From positions 39,302-103,301 of the forward strand of contig JBBHKE010003327.1 in the NCBI GenBank assembly GCA_037447655.1: DNA of 64,000 nt. Reading direction: 5' to 3'. The notes below the pieces were generated by a model. That model saw only the letters and a list, made by a program, of their open reading frames with translations, was not told the origin of the DNA and made no database searches. Positions 1-11,024 of this stretch are shown here, in pieces (position 1 is the first letter of the stretch; every line of letters begins with the position of its first letter). This DNA is from Zygnema cylindricum (lineage: Eukaryota > Streptophyta > Zygnematophyceae > Zygnematales > Zygnemataceae). A program made the translations under genes and the position numbers.

Positions 1-3000
1 GTTCCGGCTGTTATCTCAGAACAACAAGGAGGACATCAGCGGGAGATCTTACCAAAAGGGAGTTGAAAGTCAGGTGTTGCAGAAAGACACCACGCTTCAG
101 GTGTCACCGGATGGCATCACATCGAGTAGTTTCGCCTCAGAATGGCTGGAAACCACGACAAAGGAAATCTACGGAGAGATCACAGAGAGTGCTCCAAATC
201 AAATAAGTACTTTATCATCAACAATCTGCAAGGAGGACGAGACAAACGTCCTGCAAGAAAACGCCACAATGATCGCCAGTCACGCAAAGCAAATGGAGAC
301 AGATTCCACATTAACAATGCACGTTGATACAGGAAATCAAGCGACAAAGGACTGTAGCACCAGCGAACAAGAAGTTCAAAATATTGCAGCGAACAAGAAG
401 TTCAAAATATTGCAGGTGTACGGGACACGACATCAACAAACGGAAGGAATCAAATTCATTTCAAAGAGGAAGAAAAAGGGGAAGTAGACTCAGAACCATA
501 CCTTAAGAATCCTGTAAAAGCGAGAGGCAATCCCAAGCGAGATGACAATAGAGGTGGTGGTAGAGAGAGAACCAAAAATACCCTCTCGGTCATCGTCGCG
601 CTAGGTCGCACGGACAGTGTCCTAGGAACTAGCTCAAATGACAAGATAGTCCAAGATCTGCATAGAGAGAGAGAGATCGAAAATCAGTTTTATGATAGTA
701 AAACTCATGCAAAAAGTGGAAAAATGGCAGAAAGAACCCGAAGGTAGCAAACCACATGCTGGATATCTCACAAAACCCAAGAGTCAAGGGGACTTAGACA
801 GCGGAAGCATTAGTGAGCAAGGTGTAGAGAGAAGACAGAAAAAGAAAGAAAAACATAACATAGAAAAGAAAGAAATGAAGATGTAAAACAGTGGGAGAAA
901 GGAGAAAGAATCAAAAGATAAAGGAGTGAATTCACTAACCTGCAGATACACCACCGGAAGTGCAGATGACGAGGTCGGCCTAGACCACCACCTCCACTCT
1001 CGAATACCCACCTCTATCAATGGGAGGAAGATTGTTTCGGCATTCGAATTTCAGAAAAATCTGTCAAAAACGCCACAGGAGAAAGCAATAACAGTTAGTG
1101 AGTCGGCGAAATTGGTGTCCACTTTGACACAAACGCCAAGAGAAAACAAAGAGGATCAAGAAGGACTCAAGCACGAGCCCGATCACGAGTACAAAGAAAA
1201 CACTATCAATTTTGAGAATCTTGGAGCATTTAGGTCAATCAGAAGGACGAATGTCCCAAAAGCGGCAAACGGTGTCTTACCTCAAGCACGGAGGACATGG
1301 CAGAAAAAGATGGAGAGCGTACAGAAGCCATTCGGCTCTCCTAATGCCTCATCCCTTTGAGATGGAGGAAGTGGACCTGCATAGAGAAGTCCACGAGTGA
1401 CATCGGCTCTCCTAATGCCTCATCCCTTGGAGATGGAGGAAGTGGACCTGCATAGAAAAGTCCACGAGTGACATCAGATGTCAAAATCAGCAAACCCAAA
1501 AAATCTGCCACAACTCAATCAAGTGGAGAAGATTGGAGGTCAAGAGGTAAAAATCAAGAAAACTCTCAGTGCAGATTTTCCGCATGCAAAAGAGCCAAGG
1601 AATGCAAGCCTAAGGAGAGGATTAGTTGAGAAATCACCTTACAGTTTAGAGATAGTGGGAGATTCCGGATCTCCACCACTACGTACTCCACAGAAATCCA
1701 TCAAGTTCACCATCAAATCTGCGATCACGAAAGTCCAAATGTCAAACCAGATGCTAGAGGAGGTCAAAGAGGATAAAGGAGTGTTAAAGTACGAATCATT
1801 TAGAGATGCGTTGCTGGGAAATTTCACTGGAAGAGAAACAATCAAGCAAGCAGCCAAGGAAGGAGTAAGTTACACTCACCTTGAGAAGGAAGAAAATCCG
1901 GAGAGCCGGCCCTGATTAATCCACATTCGAGTCCATGCGCCAAGCAAGTGCAGATGGAGCGTCCACCCATAAAGAACACAGCGGAACGCGTGGAGGAGCA
2001 AGAGGAAGAAATCCTAACCCTAATTCCTAACCCCACCTCAATGTCCATTTTCAGCACGACGGCTTCGAAAGGAAACAAAGGAAGGAAGAGAGGAGGTGTA
2101 GCTTCGGCAAGGAAGCTTAAGGAGAGGAGGAAAGTGCGAAAGGAAACGCTAAGGGGAGCACGAGAACTTAGAGAGGAGGAGAGGGGCGAACAGATAGCAG
2201 ACAGGGAAAATTGGGAAATTATCCTAACCCTAGAAAAGTTGGCATAAGTACACTTGATGCCAACTCAAAGTACAACTTCGCACGAAGTGAAGATACCTTC
2301 CCTAAATCGCGGCGAAGGCGCACGATTGAAATCGAACCTTCACTCATGACCCTTGATCTAAATCTTAAGTGTACATCAAAGTACAACGAAGTCTCGACCA
2401 AATGAGACTTCGCCATATAGGCCGCCGGAAACGCATACGACGTCACGACACCAAAGTTTTTCATTCGTGGGCAACGACATATTGGGCGACAAGTCATACG
2501 TGAAACGTAGGATTGGCGACAACCATGCGAGTTACAATCCGCAATCGCAATCCACACCATTGTACCGAAATCAAGGAACAGCGAGCGTCGTTCGATTTCA
2601 CTGACAAATTTCACGCAGGTACATCAAAATGTTTCAACGGACGAGGACCACCCTGAATTATCAACGGTCGAAAACCATCCAGTTGGAGACGTACGAGGTA
2701 CATTCGAGGAAACGTTAAAACCCATGCTGAAGTTATCGATTCCACGATCTTGAAAATTTACAAAACCAGAGATCAACGGATATGGGAGTCTCGAGCTCAC
2801 AGACGAAGCGGATGAGCTCCACGTGTCTAATGACGAGGGAATCACATCGGATTCCAATGTTTACATGAAAAACTTGTCAGCATGCGACGACACAATTTCA
2901 CATGCGAAAGTGGGAGGAAATTTCATACCTTCCAAATTTCACGTCGTACAGGTTCACAGTTCGAACGGACACGCGGCTATTTCCTTTGGTACGGATCAGT

Positions 3001-3301
3001 GCAACTTATGTATCTACGGGCGACTTCTAATCGACCCAAAGTTATTCCAAAGTGATCTTTTACACGAACCCATATCGCCGCAAACTCGAGTGGGAGTGTT
3101 GATTTTATTAGCGATTTTGGGCAATATCGGGTATCGCCGATTTTATGTGATTGGTGTCACATCGCCGATTTTGTGTGATCGACGTCACATCGTGGAACAG
3201 TACCATTTATACGAACGGATGTCACGATTTGGACGACATGGAGTCATACCATTGTTAGAATCATGCAGTTGTAAATAGTCAGATCCAAGTGAACAAGCAT
3301 G
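1..3301 (+). mobile_element. Internal region of a non-coding (LARD-like) LTR element 'I', 5' end outside the window
   Basis: The stretch ends directly at an LTR (3302-3725) homologous to the LTR of element H, so it reads as the internal region of an LTR retroelement. It holds only short, Lys/Glu-rich open frames (for example 926-1360 and 1478-1915). No protease, integrase, RT or RNase H motif was seen in any frame. The frame at 1478-1915 has a pattern of a 'TP..S.K' stretch followed by 'Y..F.DALL' that loosely recurs in element G near 20.1-20.2 kb (KTYKDALL). Short tandem duplications occur at about 370-415 and 1333-1474. I infer a large retrotransposon derivative mobilised in trans; it could instead be a decayed gag. 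Confidence 0.5.
1333..1474 (+). repeat. 71-bp tandem duplication
   Basis: Two adjacent copies of a 71-bp unit (1333-1403 and 1404-1474) differ at only a few bases; both begin CGGCTCTCCTAATGCCTC. It lies inside the non-coding internal region of element I. Similar short tandem duplications occur in element G. Confidence 0.9.
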
Positions 3302-3725
3302 TGTAGACATCATTTCATTGGACCACATAAGAGAGTGCATTATTTATACAGACTGCATTAGAATACAAATAGGCACTCAGAAGAGACAAGAGACATCCTT
3401 CATCCATTAATGCAAGAATAGCAGTTCTGAAATAGTCAAGTGAGACAAGGAATAGAATTTGGCTTTATTAGAGAAAGTCTTTTGTAACATTGTCCTAAAA
3501 GGACCATTTATTAAAGCTACCGCTTTCCTACAATTCTATTTTGTATCTTTGCCTACTTTATCTGTTTGCTAATTATATCCCTTTCTAATCTTTCCTATCT
3601 CTCTTGTCCAAATACTTTGTGACTCCCTAAGCCCCTCTGCGTGTATTGATCTGTGGCCGGTCAAAGCTATCCGTGATTACGAGGAACTCTCCTCGTTAGT
3701 TCGGATGACCAACCCAAAGCGACTA
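3302..3725 (+). repeat. 3' LTR of element I
   Basis: The block starts TGTAGACATCATTTCATTGG and aligns along its length with the LTR of element H on the other strand (45678-46038 plus 58221-58275, starting TGTAAATATGATATGATTAG). Shared landmarks are a GGCTTTATTA segment, a GTCCT..AGGAC inverted repeat followed by a TTAAAG/CGCTTTCC stretch, and a final GGATGACC. The exact 3' end (about 3723-3725) is uncertain because no target-site duplication could be paired. Confidence 0.7.
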
Positions 3726-3882
3726 ACTTTTCATCAATGAAATACGTCGTCCACTCACTTAACCCTAAAATTATTTTCCTAATCAAGGTTGCAAAAGGAG
3801 TATTACTGGTTTTCAGCTTTCGGTCATCATGGAAAAAAAGTTACCTGCAAACTATTATCACACACTAATATTAATAACTAAA

Positions 3883-3940
3883 TGTGTGTGTATGTGTGTG
3901 TATATATGTATATACATATACATATACATATAGATATACA
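3883..3940. repeat. TG/TA microsatellite
   Basis: An alternating purine-pyrimidine run, (TG)n passing into (TA/CA)n. It is a simple-sequence repeat with no gene attached. Confidence 0.9.
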
Positions 3941-3945
3941 ACACT

Positions 3946-4720
3946 AATATGTTACAATATGTTATCATATGTTATAATAAATACATCATAATATTAACAA
4001 TAAATATTATAAATGCATTATAATTTATTATACATACATTAAAAACAAATAATATTACGGCCACCATGAATTGGCACAAACAACTGATCTCATTTCACTA
4101 TAATATTTGTAAAATATTTGCTTAAATGTTTTTGTTTTCAAGTAATTTGAGTATTTTAAGTATGTTTCGCAACGTGGCTCGTCATGGGTCACTTAATTAA
4201 ATAGTGCACAATTTTATGATTTCGGGTCAAAAAAACACTAATTAACATTTTTTAGAGAAATGTTATCAACTCTAATACCCATGGGGGGTGTACTGGGCCT
4301 GTCCTTGATACCTCTGGTCTAAACAAATGCATTGACTCTAAAGAAAAATACCGGAGACTTATTACTCGAACTGGTCCACTATTTTAAACATTAAAACGTT
4401 CTTTTTCATATACTTTTACATTCAAACGTCCGGATGTATTTCAATAAATCTCTTTAAATGTAAAAAAACAAGACATGTCACTCTTTAACTGGTGTGTTTT
4501 TTAGGATAAATTAAAGTGTTCTCTTTCATATAAAAACTCAACAACTTCACAAGAGAATTTCGATTCCAAAATAACGAAACAGTAATTTTACATTTGAAGT
4601 CTTGAAATAAATTACATGGTAAAGATCTTCGATATACACTCGACCAAAAGAACCATACAATCTAAAGTACAATAAAAAACGCAAAATTGAAAAAAAGAAA
4701 AAGGAAAAACAAGGCCTTTC
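3946..4720. other. AT-rich spacer
   Basis: This is AT-rich, low-complexity DNA between the element I LTR and the last exon of the monooxygenase gene on the minus strand. The 3' UTR of that gene must begin here if the gene is expressed. I see no further gene, RNA or repeat. Confidence 0.5.
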
Positions 4721-4895
4721 TCAAACACATTGGGTTCCTTCATACGCAAGAAAGTAGTCGTATAAAGTTGCCGTATCTGTTTTGTATTCGATAGGAGGTT
4801 TTTTCTCATACGCCCTTTTAGTAAACGCCATACTTTGTGTGGAAATATTTTTCAATCGAGGAATGCGAATATCCTCATATGCTTCCAAAGCATCC
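4721..4895 (-). CDS. FAD monooxygenase, terminal exon
   Basis: After a T-rich tract ending in AG on the minus strand, the exon reads (G)-DALEAYEDIRIPRLKNIS and runs to a TGA at 4721-4723, about 57 codons. ALxAYExxRxPR is the usual C-terminal helix of FAD-dependent monooxygenases, following the DAAH/GQG block. It enters in a phase needing two bases from the previous exon, whereas exon 5635-5736 leaves one. Either a small exon was missed or there is a frameshift. Confidence 0.65.
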
Positions 4896-7800
4896 CTAAA
4901 AAAAAAAAGAAAAAAAAGGAGGAAAAAAACCGAAAAGTAAAAAAAAAGTTCAGGAAAGTTCGAATTGGATGGCTATTTGCATTCACAAAACTAGAGAAAC
5001 CGAAGGTTAGTAATATCCCGTAGGAGGCAAAGGGGAAGACGGAGGAAAATGAGGAATGTAAAACTAACAACATCGAAAAATACCAAACAGGATTTGATAG
5101 AGTATATATGAATAGTTATTACAGTCAAGAGATTATCAGTGTGGCGTTTTAGTGTTTTTGCTTCTAATTCAGTTCGAAATGACGTTCAAATATTTTTAAT
5201 TTTAATTTTGATTCTAAATATTTTAAAGAGTTAGCGTTAGGGAAAAAAAGTTAGTATTGTTAGCGCTATTTTGTGGTCAGACGAGAAAAAAAAACCAACA
5301 CCAAATTTGTGTTGTTAACACTAATAATGATAACCGGTGTACATTGGAAGAGGGTAGAGAAGAAAAAAAAGTACTTTTTAGGGTATATTAGGGCTTTTCT
5401 AAGGTTTTATACATATGTCAGCATAGCGTACGGATATATCATATGATATTCAGAGAAACAATGGGACAAAAGAAGACAAGCAAGAAATAAAAAGGGCTAT
5501 AGGCTCGTTGCTTAATATGAGAGACAAATAAAAAATAGGAAGAGACAGAGTACGAAAAAGATACCGAATCAAGGAGGGAAACACGGAGAAGAAAACGAGA
5601 TAAGAGACGAGAAAAAAACCCAAAAGAATTTTACCGGAGATTATTTTTGTCGATAGTTGAGCTGCGAGTTCCCATCCGTCTTCGAAAGCAGCATTTGCTC
5701 CTTGACCGGATGATGGAAACAGAGCATGTGCTGCATCTGTTTTTAAAAAACAAAAACAAAAAAAAAATTAGACAAAGAAAAATGATAAAAATGAAAAAAA
5801 CGAAAATAGAAAATAAAAAACAAAAGAAAAAAACCCAAATGAGGGCCGCAACACAAAATGCACCGTTGCCGGTAAACAAAAAAACAGAAAAGATGTAATT
5901 CTTGAAGGGTTTGTAAAGCTTTGGAAGTCCTTAAGAAACGTATCGATATTCTGAAAGATCCCCGTTTACTGTTACATATGCGGGTTTACTAAATGAAACA
6001 ATATTTACTAACAAACTCCGTGACTTTTGACAACTATACCACTTATTGTAATAGAGCCTGGAAGAATAAAAATAGGATAAGACTGCATGATTATTCGTGT
6101 GTCAGAAGAGGACTTGGGCAGATATCCAAATTCCATATATGTTTCCTCCGGTAATTAATACGGTCCAGAGTGAGAAGTCTAATTGCAAAGTGAAAATAAC
6201 AAACCCCAAAACTAGCTTTGTCAATACTATTTAAGTTGAATATTATAGCCATTCAAAAATTCCTTTTGCTACAAAAGATCCAAAATTCTGGTCGATCTTA
6301 AGAAGAGTCCTCCTTAACTTTCCATAATTCTGAACAAATTCCTCGGTACCAAGTTCAAAGAAAGAGGTTTAAAAAAAAAACTTTAAATATTCCTTTTGCT
6401 AATTTTTAAGTGCATAGAAAACACTAGCCTAGACTACCAAATGTAGTATGCGGAATCAATTTCCGAGTCTTCGCCGCTGTCAAACTGTGACAAAATAAAA
6501 TAACGGAATAAATATTTTCCTTGAAAAAACCATAATCATATTTTTAAATTAGCCATATTTTCAGTCGAAACACGACAAGAAGAAAGATAAAAACTCCTTG
6601 ATCTCAATTGCCGTACTTAGACCAATGTGAAATCAAAAATAACGTTCAAAATTTTACATATGTATTATCTCAAAAAGCAATTCAATGCTGTGAACTTTTC
6701 TACCCTCTACTATTGACATACATTTCTTGATGTGAAGTTTTTTATTGACATTTCACTGAATTCCCAATTCATTCTCCACCTTTTCATTTAGGCTCGATAG
6801 AGAACCTTTTGTTTTGAATCACTCTTCCTCATTTTTCTCTCACATCCATCCTCTTACCATGTTTTTTAACCCTTTCAAGTCATCGAGAATTATCCCTTCA
6901 TATGACATTTGTGTTCATTTATTTTAACATTTGTTTTAATTTTCTCATCAATCATTTTTTTCCTCAGCAGTCTTTTTTTAGTCACTTTCCAAATCCATTT
7001 TCTCACATCTTTCCCTTTCATTTTGCAAAGCTTATTTTCAACCTTTGTTTTTCCTTCTACACAAGGCTTCTTAAACTTTTAACAACTCAATCAAAGAGCA
7101 TTTTTTGTTACATAACATGTGTTCACTTAGATCACATTTTGTTCTTTCTTGTACATTGGACATTTTCTCGAAATTTTTCCCTGTTAAATTTCTTATCCGA
7201 ATTTCCCTATTCGATCCGATTTCGACATTATAAAAAAATATTTTCTACTTCACTCAAGGCCCTGTTCTCCCCTTCAATCGCTTTCTAATTTCTTTTACCT
7301 CCCCTATCATTCCCCCCTTTTCACAACTACAATTGAATGGGAGCATTGGAGTACACATTTAGTTGTGTAATTAGCGGAACGACATTTTTACTTGTACCTT
7401 AGGGTACGGCCCCATGTGGCTAAATAAGGGATTTTTCTGTCGTTTTCCTCAAAAGCTTAGTGCCGTCTTGTTGAAGTTCCAACCGTACGAAGAAATCGCA
7501 ATGCGTCATCTTCGAACTTAGGATGTACGACAAGTTGTCGTATTGTGTTTTTTCGACCCACAGTCACGTCATTTTCAAAATTATCCTAAAACACATAGAC
7601 GATGTATTTTAAATAAAGTAACACCTCTTTCACGAATAGAAAAACAGATTCGCACGTGAAAAAAGTTTCCAAAAGTTTTTGACAACAAGAAAAAGCACAC
7701 GGTTATTTCTTTTTGTCCGCTTGCATTTTGTGCGGATTTTTTTTGCAGGGGTCACAAGGCTGCAATGCCATTTCACGAAAAGATGAAAAATCTGCGAATG

Positions 7801-10800
7801 CACCACTGACTCTCGCGCCTCTCTTACCTTGTTCACTTTTCCTCTCTTTCACTCAAAACTTCACTACTTCGAAAGACTAGTAGAGGAAGGCACTGAGGAC
7901 GACTGCATGTGCACAAACCAAGTCACACTGGGAAGAATCCAGCAAACACGCCCAAAAAAAAAAAAAAAAAAATTGAAGGGGCCTCAAGAATTGAATTTCC
8001 ATTCATGGCAACCGAATAGGAGAGGCAAACACAAAAGTATCTTATTCAGCCATGGCTGGAAAACTGTACGTCTACGATGTCATGCAAAGACATGCGACGT
8101 ACCAAAATGTTTCAAAAAATACGGTGTCTTGCGACGTTCTAAAACGTTTCAAAAAATACGGTGCGTCAAGACAAATTGTAGACGTTGTCAACCATCACCG
8201 GCATTGTCGACGTATAGAATTGTCACAGCCTTAAGTAACAATTTTGTTGTTAGGGTACTGCCCCATGTAGTTGTAACTTATCAAACTTACTTTGCATATT
8301 AGCGCGGATAAGGCGCACCCGGATTTCAAGTGTCTCTCTATGTTTACTCAAAATTGTTACTTAACTTTGTGACGATTGTATACGTCAACAATACCCGTGA
8401 CGGCTGTCACCTTCTACAATCTGTCTTTGTCGCTCGGTTTTTTTTCAAAATTTTTTGAAGCGTTGCAAGTCACATCGTAATTTTGAAATGATTTGGCATG
8501 TCGCATGTCATTGCATGACATCGTAGACGTACAACTTTGCCACCGTGCCTGTACAACATGCCTTTGCGTAAACCTCTCTTGTCTTGCCGCCATGACTTCG
8601 CAGGTTTTTCACCTTCGCAGATTTCTCAACTTTGCGTGAAATGACACTGCACCATCGAGACCCCAGCAAAAAAAAACCGTACAAGGTGCATGCGAACAAA
8701 AACGAACAGCCTTATACTTTTTCAGTGGTCAAAAACTTTTGAAAATTTTTCACACGTGGGACTATGATTTTCTATTCGTGTAAACGGTTTTACTTTGCTT
8801 AAAACACTTTGCCCATGATAAGTTTGAAGATGACGTGACAGTGGGTCGAAAAAACACAATACGCCAAATTTTAGTCTATCCTAAGTTCGAGAATAACGCA
8901 AATTGTACTCTACAAATTTGCGATTTCTTTGAACGGTTGCAATTTCGGCATTACGGCGCTAAGTTTTAAAAGAAAACGACAGAAAACAACCCGAACTTAG
9001 CCACATAGGGCCGCATCGTCACACATTGGCACTCTTGAAAACAGTGTACGGAGAATTTTCGCTATAATATAAAGTAAGTTCGTTAAGTTACAATTACATG
9101 GGGCTGTAACCTTAGTTTTGTAAACAATTTTCGAGACGGTACACTGGTTTCCGTTTGTTATAAACCGGTTCATGAAAAATCATTTTTTATGTACTTTCTG
9201 TTCACACCCTATTCACACCTTGTAATTAGTATTGTGTGACAACAACTTTTTATCGATAACCGATATATAACCTTTTTTGTTGCATCGATAATCGATATAT
9301 TACACTCTATATTTCATTGGTACCGTTCTGTATTCTAATGAAAGTGTCGTACCCCAACATAGTTATTTTTTTTTAAACACCCTCCTTTGCGATTGAGCAC
9401 CTCTCCCTCCCACAAGAGGGATATGTTGGATTGGCACGTGATTCCCAGTTCAATACGGGGTAGAATGTGATACGTCACACTCGAAGCCGCCTAAAATAAA
9501 TAGGTACGGACCTGCTAGGCTCTACATCAAGCAAGTGTCGCAATGGTTAGTGCACTTACAGCTCAAGTCATGTGGCACAGTTGTTAGTACGCTAATAGCT
9601 TAAGTCAGAGGTCCCAGGTTCGAGCCCTGGCCGGCTCACTTTTCCCTAGTATGGGACATACCGAATCCCGGATTTCAAGGAAATCAACATGGTATTGGAG
9701 CCAGGGGGATTGCAGATGGTGTGACCGGCCTTCCCGTGAGGGGGGTTGTTAGATTGGCACGTGAATGCCGGTTCAATACGGGGTAGAATGTGATACGTCA
9801 CACTCGAAGCCGCCTAAAATAAATAGGTACGGACCCGCCAGGCTCTACATCGAGCTGGTGGCACAGTGGTTTGTGCGCTGACAGCTCAAGTCAGAGGTCC
9901 CACGTTCGAGCCCTAGCCGGCTCACTTTTCCCTAGTATGGGACATACCGAATCCCGGATTTCAAGGAAATCAACAGGATATATCGGTTATCGGTGGTTAT
10001 CTATTATTAGTGCTCATATATCAACATTTAATTGCGATAATTGACAATAACGAGTTGATCTACTCTTCTGAACCTTTATGGATAACAGTTATCGATATAT
10101 GGGTTACCAAACTTATCGTCGATAGTAAATTCAATGATGCACAACACTTGTTGTAATCATGGTATTTAATCGTCACATAGCTTAGCGAACCGTCGCTTCA
10201 TCCTTTTTAGATTCTTCTCGTTGACTTTTGTCATTTATTTTTTGCTTCCACTTTACCATTTCTTAACCTGGGACAATCACAACCTACATCATGTGCCATG
10301 ATTCTTCTTCCTCTCCTCTTTGATCTCTTTCTTCAATTTCTTCTCTTTTGCCCACCAAGCCCTTACCTTCTAGATCTACCCCCCTCGGAGCCTCACTTTC
10401 ATCTGAAAACAACAACACAACAGGACCTGATCTCTTCCTCTCCCCTTAACCTTTTTGACGAAAATCCTCTCCCTCTACTCCCTCGGAACCTCACTTCCGT
10501 CCGACAACAACCGAAGGATCCAAACCTTTTTTGTCACAGTCACGAACCCCGATGTAAGTTTCCTCCCTCTCTCCATAGAGGTCCATGTGGGAGGACGAGA
10601 GGGAGGATGTGGAGTAAGAGATGGAGGTGGAAGGATAGGGCTTTTGTTATTGCTAGAGAATCTCACCTCCAAGAAGCGCTACTCTTCCATAGACCCAACG
10701 CTCTAAAACCGGCATATCTAAAACCCTTCGCTCTATAATTTCCTCCAGTTCAATAACCTGCAAAAATCCCATTTATTTTTCCTAACCGGTCAGTTTTTTG

Positions 10801-10993
10801 ATGCGGAGGTTTACTAAAACGCCAAAAGACAACAACAAAAAAAATGGACGCAATAATGGTGCCAGTATATACTTCTTTGGAGGTCAAAACGTCCTTAAAA
10901 AGTGATTTCCTCCATACTCGATGTAAAAATTGTCCATGAGAATTGATGGTAAAAAACTTAAAGATTTGAATATGGTTCACTACTGTGTAAATG

Positions 10994-11024
<31 letters not shown>

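Larger units (their letters stand above)
9424..9975 (+). mobile_element. Complete TRIM (miniature LTR retrotransposon) with tRNA-like LTRs
   Basis: Two LTRs (9424-9689 and 9747-9975), both TGTT...AACA, flank a 57-bp internal region made of a primer-binding site and a polypurine tract. A perfect 5-bp duplication GGATA (9419-9423 and 9976-9980) brackets the element. There is no coding capacity, so mobilisation must be in trans. Each LTR contains a tRNA-like sequence with RNA polymerase III signals. The element inserted into a hAT-like MITE in the opposite sense to the surrounding monooxygenase gene. Confidence 0.88.
9227..10149. mobile_element. hAT-like non-autonomous element, split by a TRIM
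   Basis: The left end TAGTATTGTGTGAC and right end ...TGCACAACACTT are imperfect terminal inverted repeats. The flanks CTTGTAAT (9219-9226) and GTTGTAAT (10150-10157) form an 8-bp duplication matching at 7 of 8, the length typical of hAT elements. The interior has repeated ATCGATAA/CGATATAT blocks like those of the hAT-like element at 60894-61786. Without the TRIM and its TSD it is about 366 bp, a MITE. It is intronic to the monooxygenase gene. Confidence 0.75.

Noticed and set aside
5647-5898. Lys-rich plus-strand frame over the DAAH exon
   Set aside because: It is the antisense shadow of the monooxygenase exon plus an A-rich intron end.
6435-6475. Short minus-strand exon of the monooxygenase
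   Set aside because: It has AG and GT borders but the residues do not fit the segment expected between ELFEGW and GDAAH.
6902-7288. 128-codon Phe/Leu-rich frame as a membrane protein
   Set aside because: Arises from T-rich sequence; no start context, homology or conserved pattern.
7829-8302. 157-codon frame in the inverted-repeat element as a transposase
   Set aside because: It crosses a run of A, has no catalytic motif, and its DNA is repeated in inverted form nearby.
9529-9924. Two ordinary tRNA genes or an isolated tRNA-derived SINE
   Set aside because: The tRNA-like parts sit inside a larger direct repeat with TG...CA ends, PBS, PPT and a 5-bp duplication, so they belong to LTRs. The anticodon loop lacks U33.
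9424-9975. Retrozyme (hammerhead ribozyme in LTR)
   Set aside because: No CTGATGA...GAAA hammerhead core was seen in either LTR.
10298-10738. 146-codon open frame on the plus strand as a gene
   Set aside because: Pyrimidine-driven composition, an internal near-repeat, no family resemblance, and position within an intron of the opposite-strand gene.
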